Origin: Tatumella sp. JGM91
GTDB lineage: Bacteria > Pseudomonadota > Gammaproteobacteria > Enterobacterales > Enterobacteriaceae
Direction of reading: 5' to 3'
Assembly (NCBI RefSeq): GCF_018257575.1
Contig: NZ_JAERJP010000017.1
Coordinates: 1 to 64,000, forward strand
DNA length: 64,000 nt
In this document: piece by piece, positions 10,249 through 19,561 of the stretch
Layout of the letters: each line of letters begins with the position of its first letter
Position numbering within the stretch: position 1 is the stretch's first letter
Program-made: the position numbers and the translations under genes
Notes under the pieces: generated by a model
Database searches by the model: none
What the model saw: only the letters and a program-made list of their open reading frames with translations
What the model was told of the DNA's origin: nothing

Positions 10249-10283
10249 AAAAGGGTTCCATGTTTATCATGGAGCCCTTTTTA
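10249..10283 (+). terminator. Hairpin after yajI
   Basis: The arms 10249-10262 (AAAAGGGTTCCATG) and 10268-10281 (CATGGAGCCCTTTT) pair over 14 bases with one G-U, and the 3' arm ends in a T-run. It probably ends the kbp-yajI transcript. The 5' arm is part of the repeat shared with 14807-14822, but the 3' arm is unique to this copy. Confidence 0.65.
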
Positions 10284-10350
10284 AATGGAACTGACATTCC
10301 GCCATCCGGGAATGCTGAAACTGCCGCCGGGACGTCAGCCGGAGTAATCC
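10260..10350 (+). pseudogene. Remnant of the 94-codon ORF found intact at 14820
   Basis: The ATG at 10260 aligns with the start of the right-hand ORF. After the first codons the sequence jumps across a 143-base deletion to the identical 45-bp block, where the original reading frame is lost: the block begins at an offset of 1 from the ATG frame. Only a short unrelated frame remains open. I treat it as a broken paralogue of the 14820 ORF. Confidence 0.6.
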
Positions 10351-10602
10351 GCGCCCCCCTTTAAAAACAATGCGGGGTGATTTTTTATCTTTATCCGGCA
10401 TCAAATCCTTCGTGAAATAAATACATATTCAATGACGGAATAAACCAAATAGCTCATAAAAACAAATCAGCAAAATCAAAAAAACCTCTAAAGCAAAAAA
10501 ACACATAACAATAGAAAAATAGGTTATTTAGCAGTGGATTGCGGCAGGTTTTTAATACTGATAATTTAAAAAAGGAAAATAAATAATGAAATAATTAATG
10601 GT
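10351..10602. promoter_or_regulatory. AT-rich leader of the LLM/ABC cassette
   Basis: From about 10380 to 10600 the sequence is strikingly A-rich on the + strand, unlike the GC-rich genes around it. It must hold the cassette promoter. I see no confident operator. A Shine-Dalgarno-like AAAGGA (10571-10576) precedes a three-codon frame ATG AAA TAA at 10586-10594, just before the LLM start. Confidence 0.4.
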
Positions 10603-11598
10603 ATGGTTATGTCTTTAGTCAGCAAGAAAAAACAGTTAGGCTTTCTTACCCGTCTGCTGGATGATACTTCTGCACAGCAACGTTATCTGATTGCACTGCA
10701 ACAAATTATACTCGCGGAAAAGCTGGGATACGATAATGCCTGGATAGCACAGCACCATTTTGACCGTGAAGAAGGTGGTTTACCGTCACCGTTTGTCCTG
10801 CTTTCAGCCGCTGGTCAGGTCACAAATAACATTACTCTCGGTACCGCAGTAATTACCCTGTCCTTTGAAAACCCTCTGCGGGTGATTGAAGACGCTACCG
10901 TACTCAATTTACTGCATAACCAGCGTCTGGAGCTGGGCCTGGGTAGCGGAGCCACCGATGCCACGTTTAACGGTTTCGGTTTACAGGCCGCGAATCGCCG
11001 GAAAATCTTTGGTGATAACTTTGCCCGGTTTCAGGAAATTCTGCGTAATAAACAGCAACTCTATCCGGCGCCGGAAAATTTGCAGCAGAAAACCTGGCTG
11101 GCAACGTTTTCTGAGCAAGGCGCTGCTCAGGCAGGAGCCGCGGGATATAGTCTGATGCTATCCCGAACCCAGCCACGTGTGGCCGGAGGAGAGATGTCGT
11201 TACTGGCTATCCAGCATCGGATTATTGACAGCTATCTGGCTGCATTACCCGCAGGGACGGAACCGCGAATTATGGTGTCCCGCACCGTACTGGTTGTCGA
11301 TGAGCACAGTCAGGGCCAGCAATGGCTGGAAAGATTTATCAAAAAATTCGAAGAGAAATATACCGATCCGGCCAGCCAGGATTACTGTGCCCTGAATGAA
11401 TTTTCCACCATTAAAGATGCTTATTACGGCACTCCGGACCAGGTAGGTCGTTTACTGGCGGAAGACAGTGTGCTGGAGCGTGCAACTCATATCGCCTTCC
11501 AGTCACACACTATTGAGCCTGATTATCGATTAAGTAACCGTTCACTGGAACTACTGATCGACGTGGTGGCAAAAAAGCTTGGCTGGAGAGACGAATAA
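10603..11598 (+). CDS. LLM-class flavin-dependent monooxygenase
   Basis: The protein is a luciferase-like TIM-barrel enzyme, expected to use FMNH2 and O2, possibly to cleave a C-S or C-N bond of the compound brought in by the downstream importer. The 331 residues include WIAQHHFD near 47-54, LGTAVITLSFENP near 80, and RLELGLGSGA near 107, typical of the bacterial luciferase superfamily; it resembles the enteric KPN_01858-type LLM subfamily. The start is 10603 or the in-frame ATG at 10609; neither has a strong Shine-Dalgarno site. Its stop shares a base with the ATG of the ATPase gene (11598), so the cassette is translationally coupled. The substrate is unknown. Confidence 0.82.
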   Translation: MVMSLVSKKKQLGFLTRLLDDTSAQQRYLIALQQIILAEKLGYDNAWIAQHHFDREEGGLPSPFVLLSAAGQVTNNITLGTAVITLSFENPLRVIEDATVLNLLHNQRLELGLGSGATDATFNGFGLQAANRRKIFGDNFARFQEILRNKQQLYPAPENLQQKTWLATFSEQGAAQAGAAGYSLMLSRTQPRVAGGEMSLLAIQHRIIDSYLAALPAGTEPRIMVSRTVLVVDEHSQGQQWLERFIKKFEEKYTDPASQDYCALNEFSTIKDAYYGTPDQVGRLLAEDSVLERATHIAFQSHTIEPDYRLSNRSLELLIDVVAKKLGWRDE

Positions 11599-12350
11599 TG
11601 TCGCAGGAAACAATTTTTTCTGCCCGTAACCTTACGAAAAAAATAGCTAACAAAGAGATTCTCAGTCAGGTATCACTGGAAGCAAAGCGGGGAGAAATAA
11701 TCACACTGATTGGCCCGAGTGGTTCGGGGAAAACAACTCTCCTAAGAACACTTAACTTATTATCACCGGCCGATAGCGGGATCCTTGAAATATCAGGAAC
11801 TACTATTGACTTTGAGGTTAAAAATAAAAAACAGGAAGGACATATCCGGAAGAAAACGGGTATGGTTTTTCAAAACTATAACTTATTTAATAATCTAACC
11901 GCCTTGAAAAATATTACCGAAGGTATTATTTACGGCAAGAAAATTGCAGCACGCAAGGCACAAGAAATTGCGGTTAATTATTTAAAAGAAGTGGGGCTGA
12001 CTGACAAAGCCGACGAATACCCTCGAAATTTATCCGGTGGCCAGAAACAGCGGGTAGGTATCGCCAGAGCACTGGCTTTGCAACCAGAAATCTTACTGCT
12101 TGATGAACCCACATCGGCGCTGGATCCTGAAAATATTGGTGGTGTTTTACAGCTTATCCGCAAGATTGCCGCTGCGGGTCAGACCATGATCATCTCGACT
12201 CATGAATTTTCCTTTGCCGAAAAAGTCTCCGGTAAGGTGGTGTTTATGGAAAACGGGAAAATTATTGAATCTGACACGCCGCAGGTAATTTTTCATGGGG
12301 CGAAAAATCAACGTACCCGTAACTTTGTTGATAAAGTAACGCATTACTAA
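11598..12350 (+). CDS. ABC transporter ATPase, polar amino acid type
   Basis: This is the ATP-hydrolysing subunit of an amino-acid-type importer. The 250 residues carry Walker A GPSGSGKTT near 39, a Q-loop in VFQNYNLFNNL near 92, the signature LSGGQKQRV near 145, and Walker B LLLDEPTSALD near 164, with the H-loop in STHEFSFA near 201. It is closest in layout to GlnQ/HisP proteins. It overlaps the LLM stop by one base and precedes the first permease by one base. Base composition is visibly AT-richer than in the flanking core genes. Confidence 0.9.
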   Translation: MSQETIFSARNLTKKIANKEILSQVSLEAKRGEIITLIGPSGSGKTTLLRTLNLLSPADSGILEISGTTIDFEVKNKKQEGHIRKKTGMVFQNYNLFNNLTALKNITEGIIYGKKIAARKAQEIAVNYLKEVGLTDKADEYPRNLSGGQKQRVGIARALALQPEILLLDEPTSALDPENIGGVLQLIRKIAAAGQTMIISTHEFSFAEKVSGKVVFMENGKIIESDTPQVIFHGAKNQRTRNFVDKVTHY

Positions 12351-12351
12351 T

Positions 12352-13026
12352 ATGGAAATCTTCAGCGAAGTTTTTATTAAATTATTGCTCGGGTTGGGAA
12401 CCACGCTGGAAATTATCCTGTTTTCGGTGCTGACTGGTTTTGTGACTGGACTGCTGCTGCTGGCGCTGAGGTCATGCGGTGTGGCGGGCAGAACTCTGTA
12501 TGGCCTGTATACCGGAGTGATGAGAGCTTCGCCTATACCGATCGTTATCCTGCTGTTTTATTTTGGCGGCAAATTCCTGTTGCAGAAAGCCGGCGCTGAC
12601 ATCACTGCTGTCCGTGACATCTGGTATGCCATCGGGGCAATTGCGGCGATTGCCGGGGCTTATTTTTCTGAGATTATCCGCTCGGGAATTCGGTCGGTTG
12701 ATAGCGGGCAGGCAGAAGCTATTACTGCCAGTAATATTCCGCCACTGACCGGGTTTCTTAGAATCATTTTACCGCAGGCTTGTGTAATTTCGGTGGCAAG
12801 CTTTGCCAATCTTTTGATTACCATTGTAAAAATGACTTCCGTGGTGAATCTGGTGGGGATTAATGATGTGTTCGGTCTGGCGAAGCGAATTTCTAATGCC
12901 AGTTATGGAATGCTACAAATTCAGTCATTTATAAGCACGCTACTGATTTACTGGTTACTCAGTATGATCATTGCTGGTCTGCTGAAGATTCTGGAAAATA
13001 AATACCAGATCATTACGGGTAAATAG
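12352..13026 (+). CDS. ABC transporter permease, amino acid type (first)
   Basis: This integral membrane subunit has about five hydrophobic segments in 224 residues. Characteristic stretches are GLGTTLEIILFSVLTGF near 17, RASPIPIVILLFYFG near 58, and the EAA loop ISGIRSV-DSGQAEAITASNIP near 112-130 that contacts the ATPase. It belongs to the HisM/HisQ (HEQRO) group, which normally works as a heterodimer. The partner is the next gene, starting 2 bases after this stop. Confidence 0.88.
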   Translation: MEIFSEVFIKLLLGLGTTLEIILFSVLTGFVTGLLLLALRSCGVAGRTLYGLYTGVMRASPIPIVILLFYFGGKFLLQKAGADITAVRDIWYAIGAIAAIAGAYFSEIIRSGIRSVDSGQAEAITASNIPPLTGFLRIILPQACVISVASFANLLITIVKMTSVVNLVGINDVFGLAKRISNASYGMLQIQSFISTLLIYWLLSMIIAGLLKILENKYQIITGK

Positions 13027-13027
13027 T

Positions 13028-13729
13028 ATGAATATGTCATTTTTATTCAGCGCCACGCCATTTATCCTTAGCGGATTAGGCGAAACGCTGCAAATTATTC
13101 TGTTATCATTGTTATTCTCACTGATTGCCGGCGGAGTGGTTTGCCTTATAAGTCTGAAGGTAAAACACCGTCGCTGGCAGAATATTATTTTCCTTTACCT
13201 GTCACTGACCCGTTCCATCCCGGTTATTGTTCTGATGTATATGGTATTTTATACCCTGCCTTATCTGCTGGTTGCGGTATTTAACATGATGGGTATTCAC
13301 GGAGTATCTGCCTGGAAACTGAAATTACCCGCGGATGTGGCGGCAATTGCTTCACTGGTATTTGTATACTCTGGTTATTTTTCTGAGTTTTTTCGTTCTG
13401 CCTGGTTTTCAGTAGACAGCGGGCAATCAGAAGCTGCCAGAACCGTTAATCTTCCCCAGTTCAGCAGTTTTCGGCGAATTATTTTTCCACAAATGATGGC
13501 CACGAATAGTCCGGCATTTTGTAACGTTATAATGGATTTGATTAAAGACTCGGCATTAGCTTCCACCATCGGGGTCATTGATGTGGTTGCTAAATCGAAT
13601 ATCATTTCAGCCCGGACATTTAATTATGTCGGCTCCTACCTGATTGTTTATATTGTGTTTGTTGTCCTGGGTTTGTTTTTTTCAAACGCTATCGATCTTA
13701 TTATTAAAAAAACACTGGCAAAATATTAA
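13028..13729 (+). CDS. ABC transporter permease, amino acid type (second)
   Basis: The second membrane subunit has 233 residues and the same HisQ/HisM layout: GLGETLQIILLSLLFSL near 17, TRSIPVIVLMYMVFYTLP near 60, and an EAA loop WFSVDSGQSEAARTVNLPQ near 125-142. It differs clearly in sequence from the preceding permease, so the channel is a heterodimer. It ends 11 bases before the binding-protein gene. Confidence 0.88.
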   Translation: MNMSFLFSATPFILSGLGETLQIILLSLLFSLIAGGVVCLISLKVKHRRWQNIIFLYLSLTRSIPVIVLMYMVFYTLPYLLVAVFNMMGIHGVSAWKLKLPADVAAIASLVFVYSGYFSEFFRSAWFSVDSGQSEAARTVNLPQFSSFRRIIFPQMMATNSPAFCNVIMDLIKDSALASTIGVIDVVAKSNIISARTFNYVGSYLIVYIVFVVLGLFFSNAIDLIIKKTLAKY

Positions 13730-13740
13730 AAGGAATACTC

Positions 13741-14580
13741 ATGTCATTTAAAAAGTCACTTGCAAGCGCTCTGATAGTTTCAGGGCTGGCATTATCATCG
13801 TTTTACTCTTTTGCTCAGGCAGCTACGCAACAGATAAATGTCGCTATGGATAGCAATAACTATCCATTCTCTTATGTGGATGAGAACGGAGTCATTTCAG
13901 GTTATGATGGTGATCTGCTGAAAATTATTCAGAAGAAATTGCCGGAATATAAATTCACCTACAGCACCGTGTCTCAGGATGCTATTCTGACCGGACTCAA
14001 AACGGGCGCTTACGATCTTTCATCAAACCATTTTTATCTGAATAAAGATCGTGCAAAAAGTTTTGATTATTCACATCAGCCTACCGGCATCAGTGATTTA
14101 AGGCTGATTGTAAGAAAAGATGATAACAGTATCAACTCGCTGGACGATATTGCCAAAAAGCATAAAAAACTAAACCCGATTAATGTTAATGATGCCCGTT
14201 ATACTGTCATTGAGCAGTACAACCGTGCGCATCCGGCAACCCCGATTACGCTGACACCTTCAGGTGAAGAATCCGCTTTAGATATGTTCCGCTCGGTCGA
14301 TTCAGGTGAATATGACGCTGCTGTCTATCCTATCGGTGGCTACCTGTCACTGATCAGGAAAGTACCTTTAAATATCAAAGCTTCAGCCAGTGTCGGTCTG
14401 TTTCCGACCATTGTTCTGTACAAAAAAGGGGAAGACCCGGTACTGATCAGTAAGATTGATAATATCCTCCGGTCGCTAAAACAAGATGGTACGCTGGCGA
14501 AATTGTCTGAGAAGTGGTATCAGGAAAATGTGTATTCTTTGCCGGGTGCGGATAAGGTGGTCGTGAAAAACGATCTTTAG
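13741..14580 (+). CDS. Periplasmic amino-acid-type substrate-binding protein
   Basis: This is the solute receptor of the importer. A signal peptide MSFKKSLASALIVSGLALSS with a cleavage site after FAQA (about residue 27) precedes a SBP_bac_3 fold: INVAMDSNNYPFSYVDENGVISGYDGDLL near 33-60, then a two-lobe pattern ending in DGTLAKLSEKWYQ. The ligand-contacting Arg/Asp residues of common amino-acid receptors are not obvious to me, so the ligand is open; cystine-like or other sulfur amino acids fit the LLM context. An AAAGGA site lies at 13730-13735. A terminator follows at 14611. Confidence 0.88.
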   Translation: MSFKKSLASALIVSGLALSSFYSFAQAATQQINVAMDSNNYPFSYVDENGVISGYDGDLLKIIQKKLPEYKFTYSTVSQDAILTGLKTGAYDLSSNHFYLNKDRAKSFDYSHQPTGISDLRLIVRKDDNSINSLDDIAKKHKKLNPINVNDARYTVIEQYNRAHPATPITLTPSGEESALDMFRSVDSGEYDAAVYPIGGYLSLIRKVPLNIKASASVGLFPTIVLYKKGEDPVLISKIDNILRSLKQDGTLAKLSEKWYQENVYSLPGADKVVVKNDL

Positions 14581-14610
14581 AGTCTGTCAGTCATTCTTTA
14601 AAAAAACGAT

Positions 14611-14637
14611 CAGGGCACCGTCAGTGCCCTGTTTATC
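14611..14637 (+). terminator. Terminator of the LLM/ABC operon
   Basis: CAGGGCAC (14611-14618), loop CGTCA and GTGCCCTG (14624-14631) are followed by TTTATC. It ends the five-gene operon. From here to 14754 I see no gene. Confidence 0.65.
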
Positions 14638-14819
14638 ACTATTCACATCACTGTTTACTGTGGGTTACCGGAACCGGCGGATCCTCACTCTCTGATTCAG
14701 TCTTATACAGAAACTCCGTTACTGATTTATTAACCTGCTCATCAGTTCAGCCAGCACAGACCCATGCCAATCGTTTAACGAGCGGTTAAACGATCCACTG
14801 TCTGGTATAAAAGGGTTTC

Positions 14820-15104
14820 ATGTTTAGTCAGCGTTGGCACAGCAGACAGAGTCTGGTAACCGGTGAACGCAGCGAAGTAAATTACCGGAAATGGCCAGAT
14901 AAAAACTGTCAGGGGGACTGTCTGGCCTGCCAACTGAGTATCAGCAGAGTGATATTACGGCTGTTTCATCGGGGTGTTCCGGAGCATCTGAAACACATGT
15001 ACCGCCATCCGGGAATGCTGAAACTGCCGCCGGGACGTCAGCCGGAACACGAACAGGAAACCCGGGGGTCCCCCTTTAAAAACAATGCTGGTCACCTTAA
15101 GTGA
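14820..15104 (+). CDS. Uncharacterised 94-residue protein within the repeat
   Basis: I do not recognise this protein. It is basic, with a Cys cluster CQGDCLAC near residues 35-42, a hydrophobic/basic helix (SISRVILRLFHRGVPEHLKHM) and a Pro-rich tail HPGMLKLPPGRQPEH. It has no signal peptide or membrane segment. A broken copy lies 4.6 kb to the left, with its 45-bp core unchanged at the DNA level. No good Shine-Dalgarno site precedes the ATG (AAGGG at 14810-14815 is the closest). It could be a genuine small gene of a mobile or repeated unit, or a chance frame in a conserved non-coding repeat. Confidence 0.4.
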   Translation: MFSQRWHSRQSLVTGERSEVNYRKWPDKNCQGDCLACQLSISRVILRLFHRGVPEHLKHMYRHPGMLKLPPGRQPEHEQETRGSPFKNNAGHLK

Positions 15105-15127
15105 CCAGCATCAGGCTGCCTTTTTTA
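15085..15127. terminator. Terminator between the 94-codon ORF and secF
   Basis: A perfect 11-bp inverted repeat (15085-15095 and 15101-15111) with a 5-base loop is followed at 15121 by a T-run. It lies between two convergent transcription units. Confidence 0.65.
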
Positions 15128-15149
15128 TCAGAACCGCTGGAAACCGCGA

Positions 15150-16118
15150 CTAAGGAAGCAGCGATTTCTGATCAGCACCTTCTTTTTCGACCTTCTGCAC
15201 CAGCATATGTTCACGTTTCATGCCCAGCTTCAGCGCCAGCGCGGAAGCCACATAAATAGAGGACACAGTACCGATAGTAATACCAATCAGCATGGTCAGA
15301 GAGAAGCCTCTCAGCAACTCACCACCAAACAGGAACAACATCAGAACAACCACCAGAGTGGTCGCCGACGTCATAATGGTACGACTCAGGGTCTGGGTGA
15401 GTGATACGTTGACGATATCGTAAGGCGTTCCGCGACGGATTTTACGGAAGTTCTCACGGATACGGTCCGATACCACAATACTGTCATTCAGAGAGTAACC
15501 GATCACCGACATCAGAGACGCGATAATCGTCAGGTCAATCTCAATATGGAACAGAGACAGTATCCCCATAGTAATGATGACATCATGGGCAAGGGCCAGT
15601 ACCGCCCCCAGCGCCAGACGCCATTCAAAACGGAAACCGACATACACCAGGATACAAATCAGTGCCACCAGCAGCGCCATTGCCCCGGCCTGCGCCAGGT
15701 CACTGCCGACACTCGGACCGACAAACTCAATCCGTTTGACCACCGCCGTCTGATGGGTTGCCTGATTAATCACAGACACCACTTTATTGCCTAATTCCTG
15801 GCCGGAATTACCGGCGTTTGGCGATAACCGCACCAGGACATCACGGCTGCTGCCAAAGTTCTGGACCTGGGGCTCCATAAAGCCGGCGTGTTGCAACGCC
15901 TGGCGCATAGTATCCAGTTCACCGGGGTTTTCGAGAGTGATCTCAATAACAGTACCACCGGTGAAGTCCAGACCCCAGTTAAAGCCACGGACGCCCATAA
16001 CAATCACAGAAGCTACCAGCAGTAACCCGGAAATGGCGAAGGCCAGATAATCCCAGCGCATGAAGTCATACACTTTACGGCCATAATTTAGTTGCTCAAC
16101 ATCATATTGCTGTGCCAT
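15150..16118 (-). CDS. secF: Protein translocase subunit SecF
   Basis: SecF forms with SecD the proton-driven accessory complex that pulls proteins out of SecYEG. The 322 residues (323 in E. coli) have a first membrane segment near 28-45, a periplasmic domain, and five C-terminal membrane segments with [20 protein letters not shown] near 215. It begins 9 bases after secD. In E. coli secF is followed by yajD and tsx; here it is followed by the repeat and the LLM cassette. Confidence 0.97.
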   Translation of the reverse strand: MAQQYDVEQLNYGRKVYDFMRWDYLAFAISGLLLVASVIVMGVRGFNWGLDFTGGTVIEITLENPGELDTMRQALQHAGFMEPQVQNFGSSRDVLVRLSPNAGNSGQELGNKVVSVINQATHQTAVVKRIEFVGPSVGSDLAQAGAMALLVALICILVYVGFRFEWRLALGAVLALAHDVIITMGILSLFHIEIDLTIIASLMSVIGYSLNDSIVVSDRIRENFRKIRRGTPYDIVNVSLTQTLSRTIMTSATTLVVVLMLFLFGGELLRGFSLTMLIGITIGTVSSIYVASALALKLGMKREHMLVQKVEKEGADQKSLLP

Positions 16119-16127
16119 TACCCACTC

Positions 16128-17975
16128 CTAAATTGACAGCTTATTGATACGTTTGCCGCCATACAGCAGGTTCACGATAGCACGTGTGCCCACAATCGCT
16201 GTAAACATGGAGGTCGCCACACCAATGGCCGTCGTAATCGCAAATCCTTTGATTGATCCGGTACCGACAGCATACAGGATAATCGCGGTGATCAGGGTTG
16301 TGACATTGGCATCAACGATACTGGAGAACGCACCACGGTATCCCTCATGAATCGCCTGCTGAACACTGCGGCCATTTCTGAGTTCTTCTTTGATACGTTC
16401 ATTAATCAATACGTTAGCATCTACTGCCACCGCAAGGGTCAGTACAATCCCTGCAATACCCGGCATAGTGAGTGTCGCACCCGGCAGCAGGGACATGATA
16501 CCGACAATCAGTATCAGGTTTACAATTAACGCCGAGGTAGCAATAACACCGAATTTTTTGTAGTAGATAACCATAAACAGAATGGATGCAATCAGTCCCC
16601 ACAGGCAGGCATGCAGACCCTGGTTGATATTCTGTTGTCCCATCGTCGGGCCAATGGTCCTTTCTTCAACAATCTGAATCGGTGCAATCAGCGCACCGGC
16701 ACGCAACAGTAAAGATAACTGGCGGGCTTCGTTCGGATTATTGATACCGGTGATACGGAAGCTGTTTCCAAGACGTGACTGAATATTCGCCACGTTAATC
16801 ACTTCTTCTTCTTTCTCCAGAATCGCACGGCCTTTGGCATCTTTCTTACCACTGTCTTTATACTGCACAAACAGGGTCGCCATCGGTTTGCCGATATTAT
16901 CTTTGGTATAATCAGACATCATGTTTCCACCGGCACTGTCGAGGGAAATATTTACCTGAGGCTGATTGTACTCATCCATGCTGGAGGTAGAGTCAGTGAT
17001 ATGGTCACCGGTCAGAATCACTCGTTTGTACAGCACAACCGGCTGGCCATCACGGGTCATTTTCACTTCTGAGTCGCCGGGAATACGTCCCTGCGCCGCA
17101 GAAGCCGCATCGACACTGGTATTGACCGGACGGAATTCCAGGGTAGCAGTCGCACCAAGAATTTCTTTAGCACGGGCCGTATCCTGAATACCCGGCAGTT
17201 CGACCACAATCCGATCAGAACCCTGACGCTGAACCAGAGGTTCGGCAACACCCAGTTGGTTCACACGGTTACGCAAAATATTAATATTTTGCTGTACCGC
17301 ATACTCACGGGCTTCGCTCAGCCGGGCATCGGTCATCACGGCACTTAAACCAGTGCTGCCGTTGCTCTTAATCACTAAGTCATTGTGGCGCGGACTCAGA
17401 TAACTGATGGCACGGTCACGGTCAGCCTGATTAGCAAAACTGATAGTGACACCATAGTTATCGGCTTTACCAATGGTGGTATAAGGGATTTTCTGGTCAC
17501 GCAACTCGCTGCGCAGGCTGTCTGAGTTCTGTTCCTGCAGCTTGCCCAGTGCAGTATCCATATCAACTTCCATCAGGAAGTGAACACCGCCCCGTAAATC
17601 CAGCCCCAGTTTCATCGGTTCGGCAGACAGCATGGCTAACCATGGCGGTGTCGCCGGAGCCAGGTTCAGGGCGACAACATAGTTTTCGCCTAATCCGCTG
17701 ACCAGTGCTTCACGGGCACGTAACTGGATATCAGTATTAGAGAAACGGGCAAGAATGGCACCATTCTCCAGGGCAATGGATTTGCTCTGGATCTTGTCCT
17801 GGCGGAGAATATTCTGGATCTGATCCAACGTTTGCTCACTGGCGGCGGCACCCCGCGCACCAGTGATTTGCACGGCCGGATCCTCTCCATACAGGTTGGG
17901 AAGTGCATATACCAGACCGACGATAAGGATCACGATCAGCATGATGTACTTCCACAAAGGATAACGGTTTAACAC
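16128..17975 (-). CDS. secD: Protein translocase subunit SecD
   Basis: SecD is the larger part of the SecDF export motor. The 615 residues equal the E. coli length. An N-terminal membrane segment (7-27), the conserved [11 protein letters not shown] near 123, a large periplasmic domain and six C-terminal helices with [17 protein letters not shown] near 517 are present. It lies in the tgt-yajC-secD-secF order, 25 bases after yajC. Confidence 0.97.
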   Translation of the reverse strand: MLNRYPLWKYIMLIVILIVGLVYALPNLYGEDPAVQITGARGAAASEQTLDQIQNILRQDKIQSKSIALENGAILARFSNTDIQLRAREALVSGLGENYVVALNLAPATPPWLAMLSAEPMKLGLDLRGGVHFLMEVDMDTALGKLQEQNSDSLRSELRDQKIPYTTIGKADNYGVTISFANQADRDRAISYLSPRHNDLVIKSNGSTGLSAVMTDARLSEAREYAVQQNINILRNRVNQLGVAEPLVQRQGSDRIVVELPGIQDTARAKEILGATATLEFRPVNTSVDAASAAQGRIPGDSEVKMTRDGQPVVLYKRVILTGDHITDSTSSMDEYNQPQVNISLDSAGGNMMSDYTKDNIGKPMATLFVQYKDSGKKDAKGRAILEKEEEVINVANIQSRLGNSFRITGINNPNEARQLSLLLRAGALIAPIQIVEERTIGPTMGQQNINQGLHACLWGLIASILFMVIYYKKFGVIATSALIVNLILIVGIMSLLPGATLTMPGIAGIVLTLAVAVDANVLINERIKEELRNGRSVQQAIHEGYRGAFSSIVDANVTTLITAIILYAVGTGSIKGFAITTAIGVATSMFTAIVGTRAIVNLLYGGKRINKLSI

Positions 17976-18000
17976 GGCAATTCCCTTAGGGGAGAAAAAA

Positions 18001-18333
18001 TTACAGCGCCTTCATTGTGCCTTTCGGCAGAACGGCAGCTACGAAATCACGTTTGATCACGACTTCAGTCGTATCGTTAAGCGCAATAACCACATATCCG
18101 GTATCAGAAACTTTACTGACACGGCCGACCAGTCCGCCGTTAGTCAGTACTTCATCGCCTTTAGCAATCGAGTCCATCAGTTTTTTATGATCTTTAGAAC
18201 GTTTTTGCTGTGGGCGTAAAATCATAAAGTAAAAAATCAATCCGAAAACCACCAGCATGATCACCAGAGAATACGGACTTCCCTGAGACGGAGCACCGGC
18301 AGCAGCAACTGCGTCAGAAATGAAAAAACTCAT
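18001..18333 (-). CDS. yajC: Sec translocon accessory subunit YajC
   Basis: YajC is a small single-span membrane protein associated with SecDF and YidC. The 110 residues equal the E. coli length. One hydrophobic helix (about 20-39, ending [12 protein letters not shown]) precedes a cytoplasmic domain with [14 protein letters not shown]. It sits between tgt and secD with 25-base gaps on both sides. Confidence 0.96.
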   Translation of the reverse strand: MSFFISDAVAAAGAPSQGSPYSLVIMLVVFGLIFYFMILRPQQKRSKDHKKLMDSIAKGDEVLTNGGLVGRVSKVSDTGYVVIALNDTTEVVIKRDFVAAVLPKGTMKAL

Positions 18334-18358
18334 TAAATTTCCCTCATTGGATTTATAG

Positions 18359-19519
<1,161 letters not shown>

Positions 19520-19561
19520 TTAAACATCCGGATAACGGCTGACACCTGGCCAGCCGCAGGT

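Larger units (their letters stand above)
10195..10375 (+). repeat. Left copy of a cassette-flanking repeat (decayed)
   Basis: Bases 10195-10266 match 14755-14826 at 61 of 72 positions by hand alignment, including TGGTATAAAAGGGTT and the following ATG. Bases 10299-10343 are identical, 45 of 45, to 15002-15046, and CCCCCTTTAAAAACAATGC recurs downstream of both. Relative to the right copy, 143 bases are missing between the two matching blocks. The two copies are direct repeats 4.6 kb apart that bracket the LLM/ABC operon. Confidence 0.85.
14755..15127 (+). repeat. Right copy of the cassette-flanking repeat (intact)
   Basis: This is the partner of 10195-10375. It includes a TATA-containing upstream block (14755-14826), the whole 94-codon ORF and the downstream CCCCCTTTAAAAACAATGC block, and ends in a terminator hairpin. 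Because this copy has an intact reading frame and its own promoter-like and terminator sequences, it looks like the ancestral form of the repeat. Confidence 0.8.
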
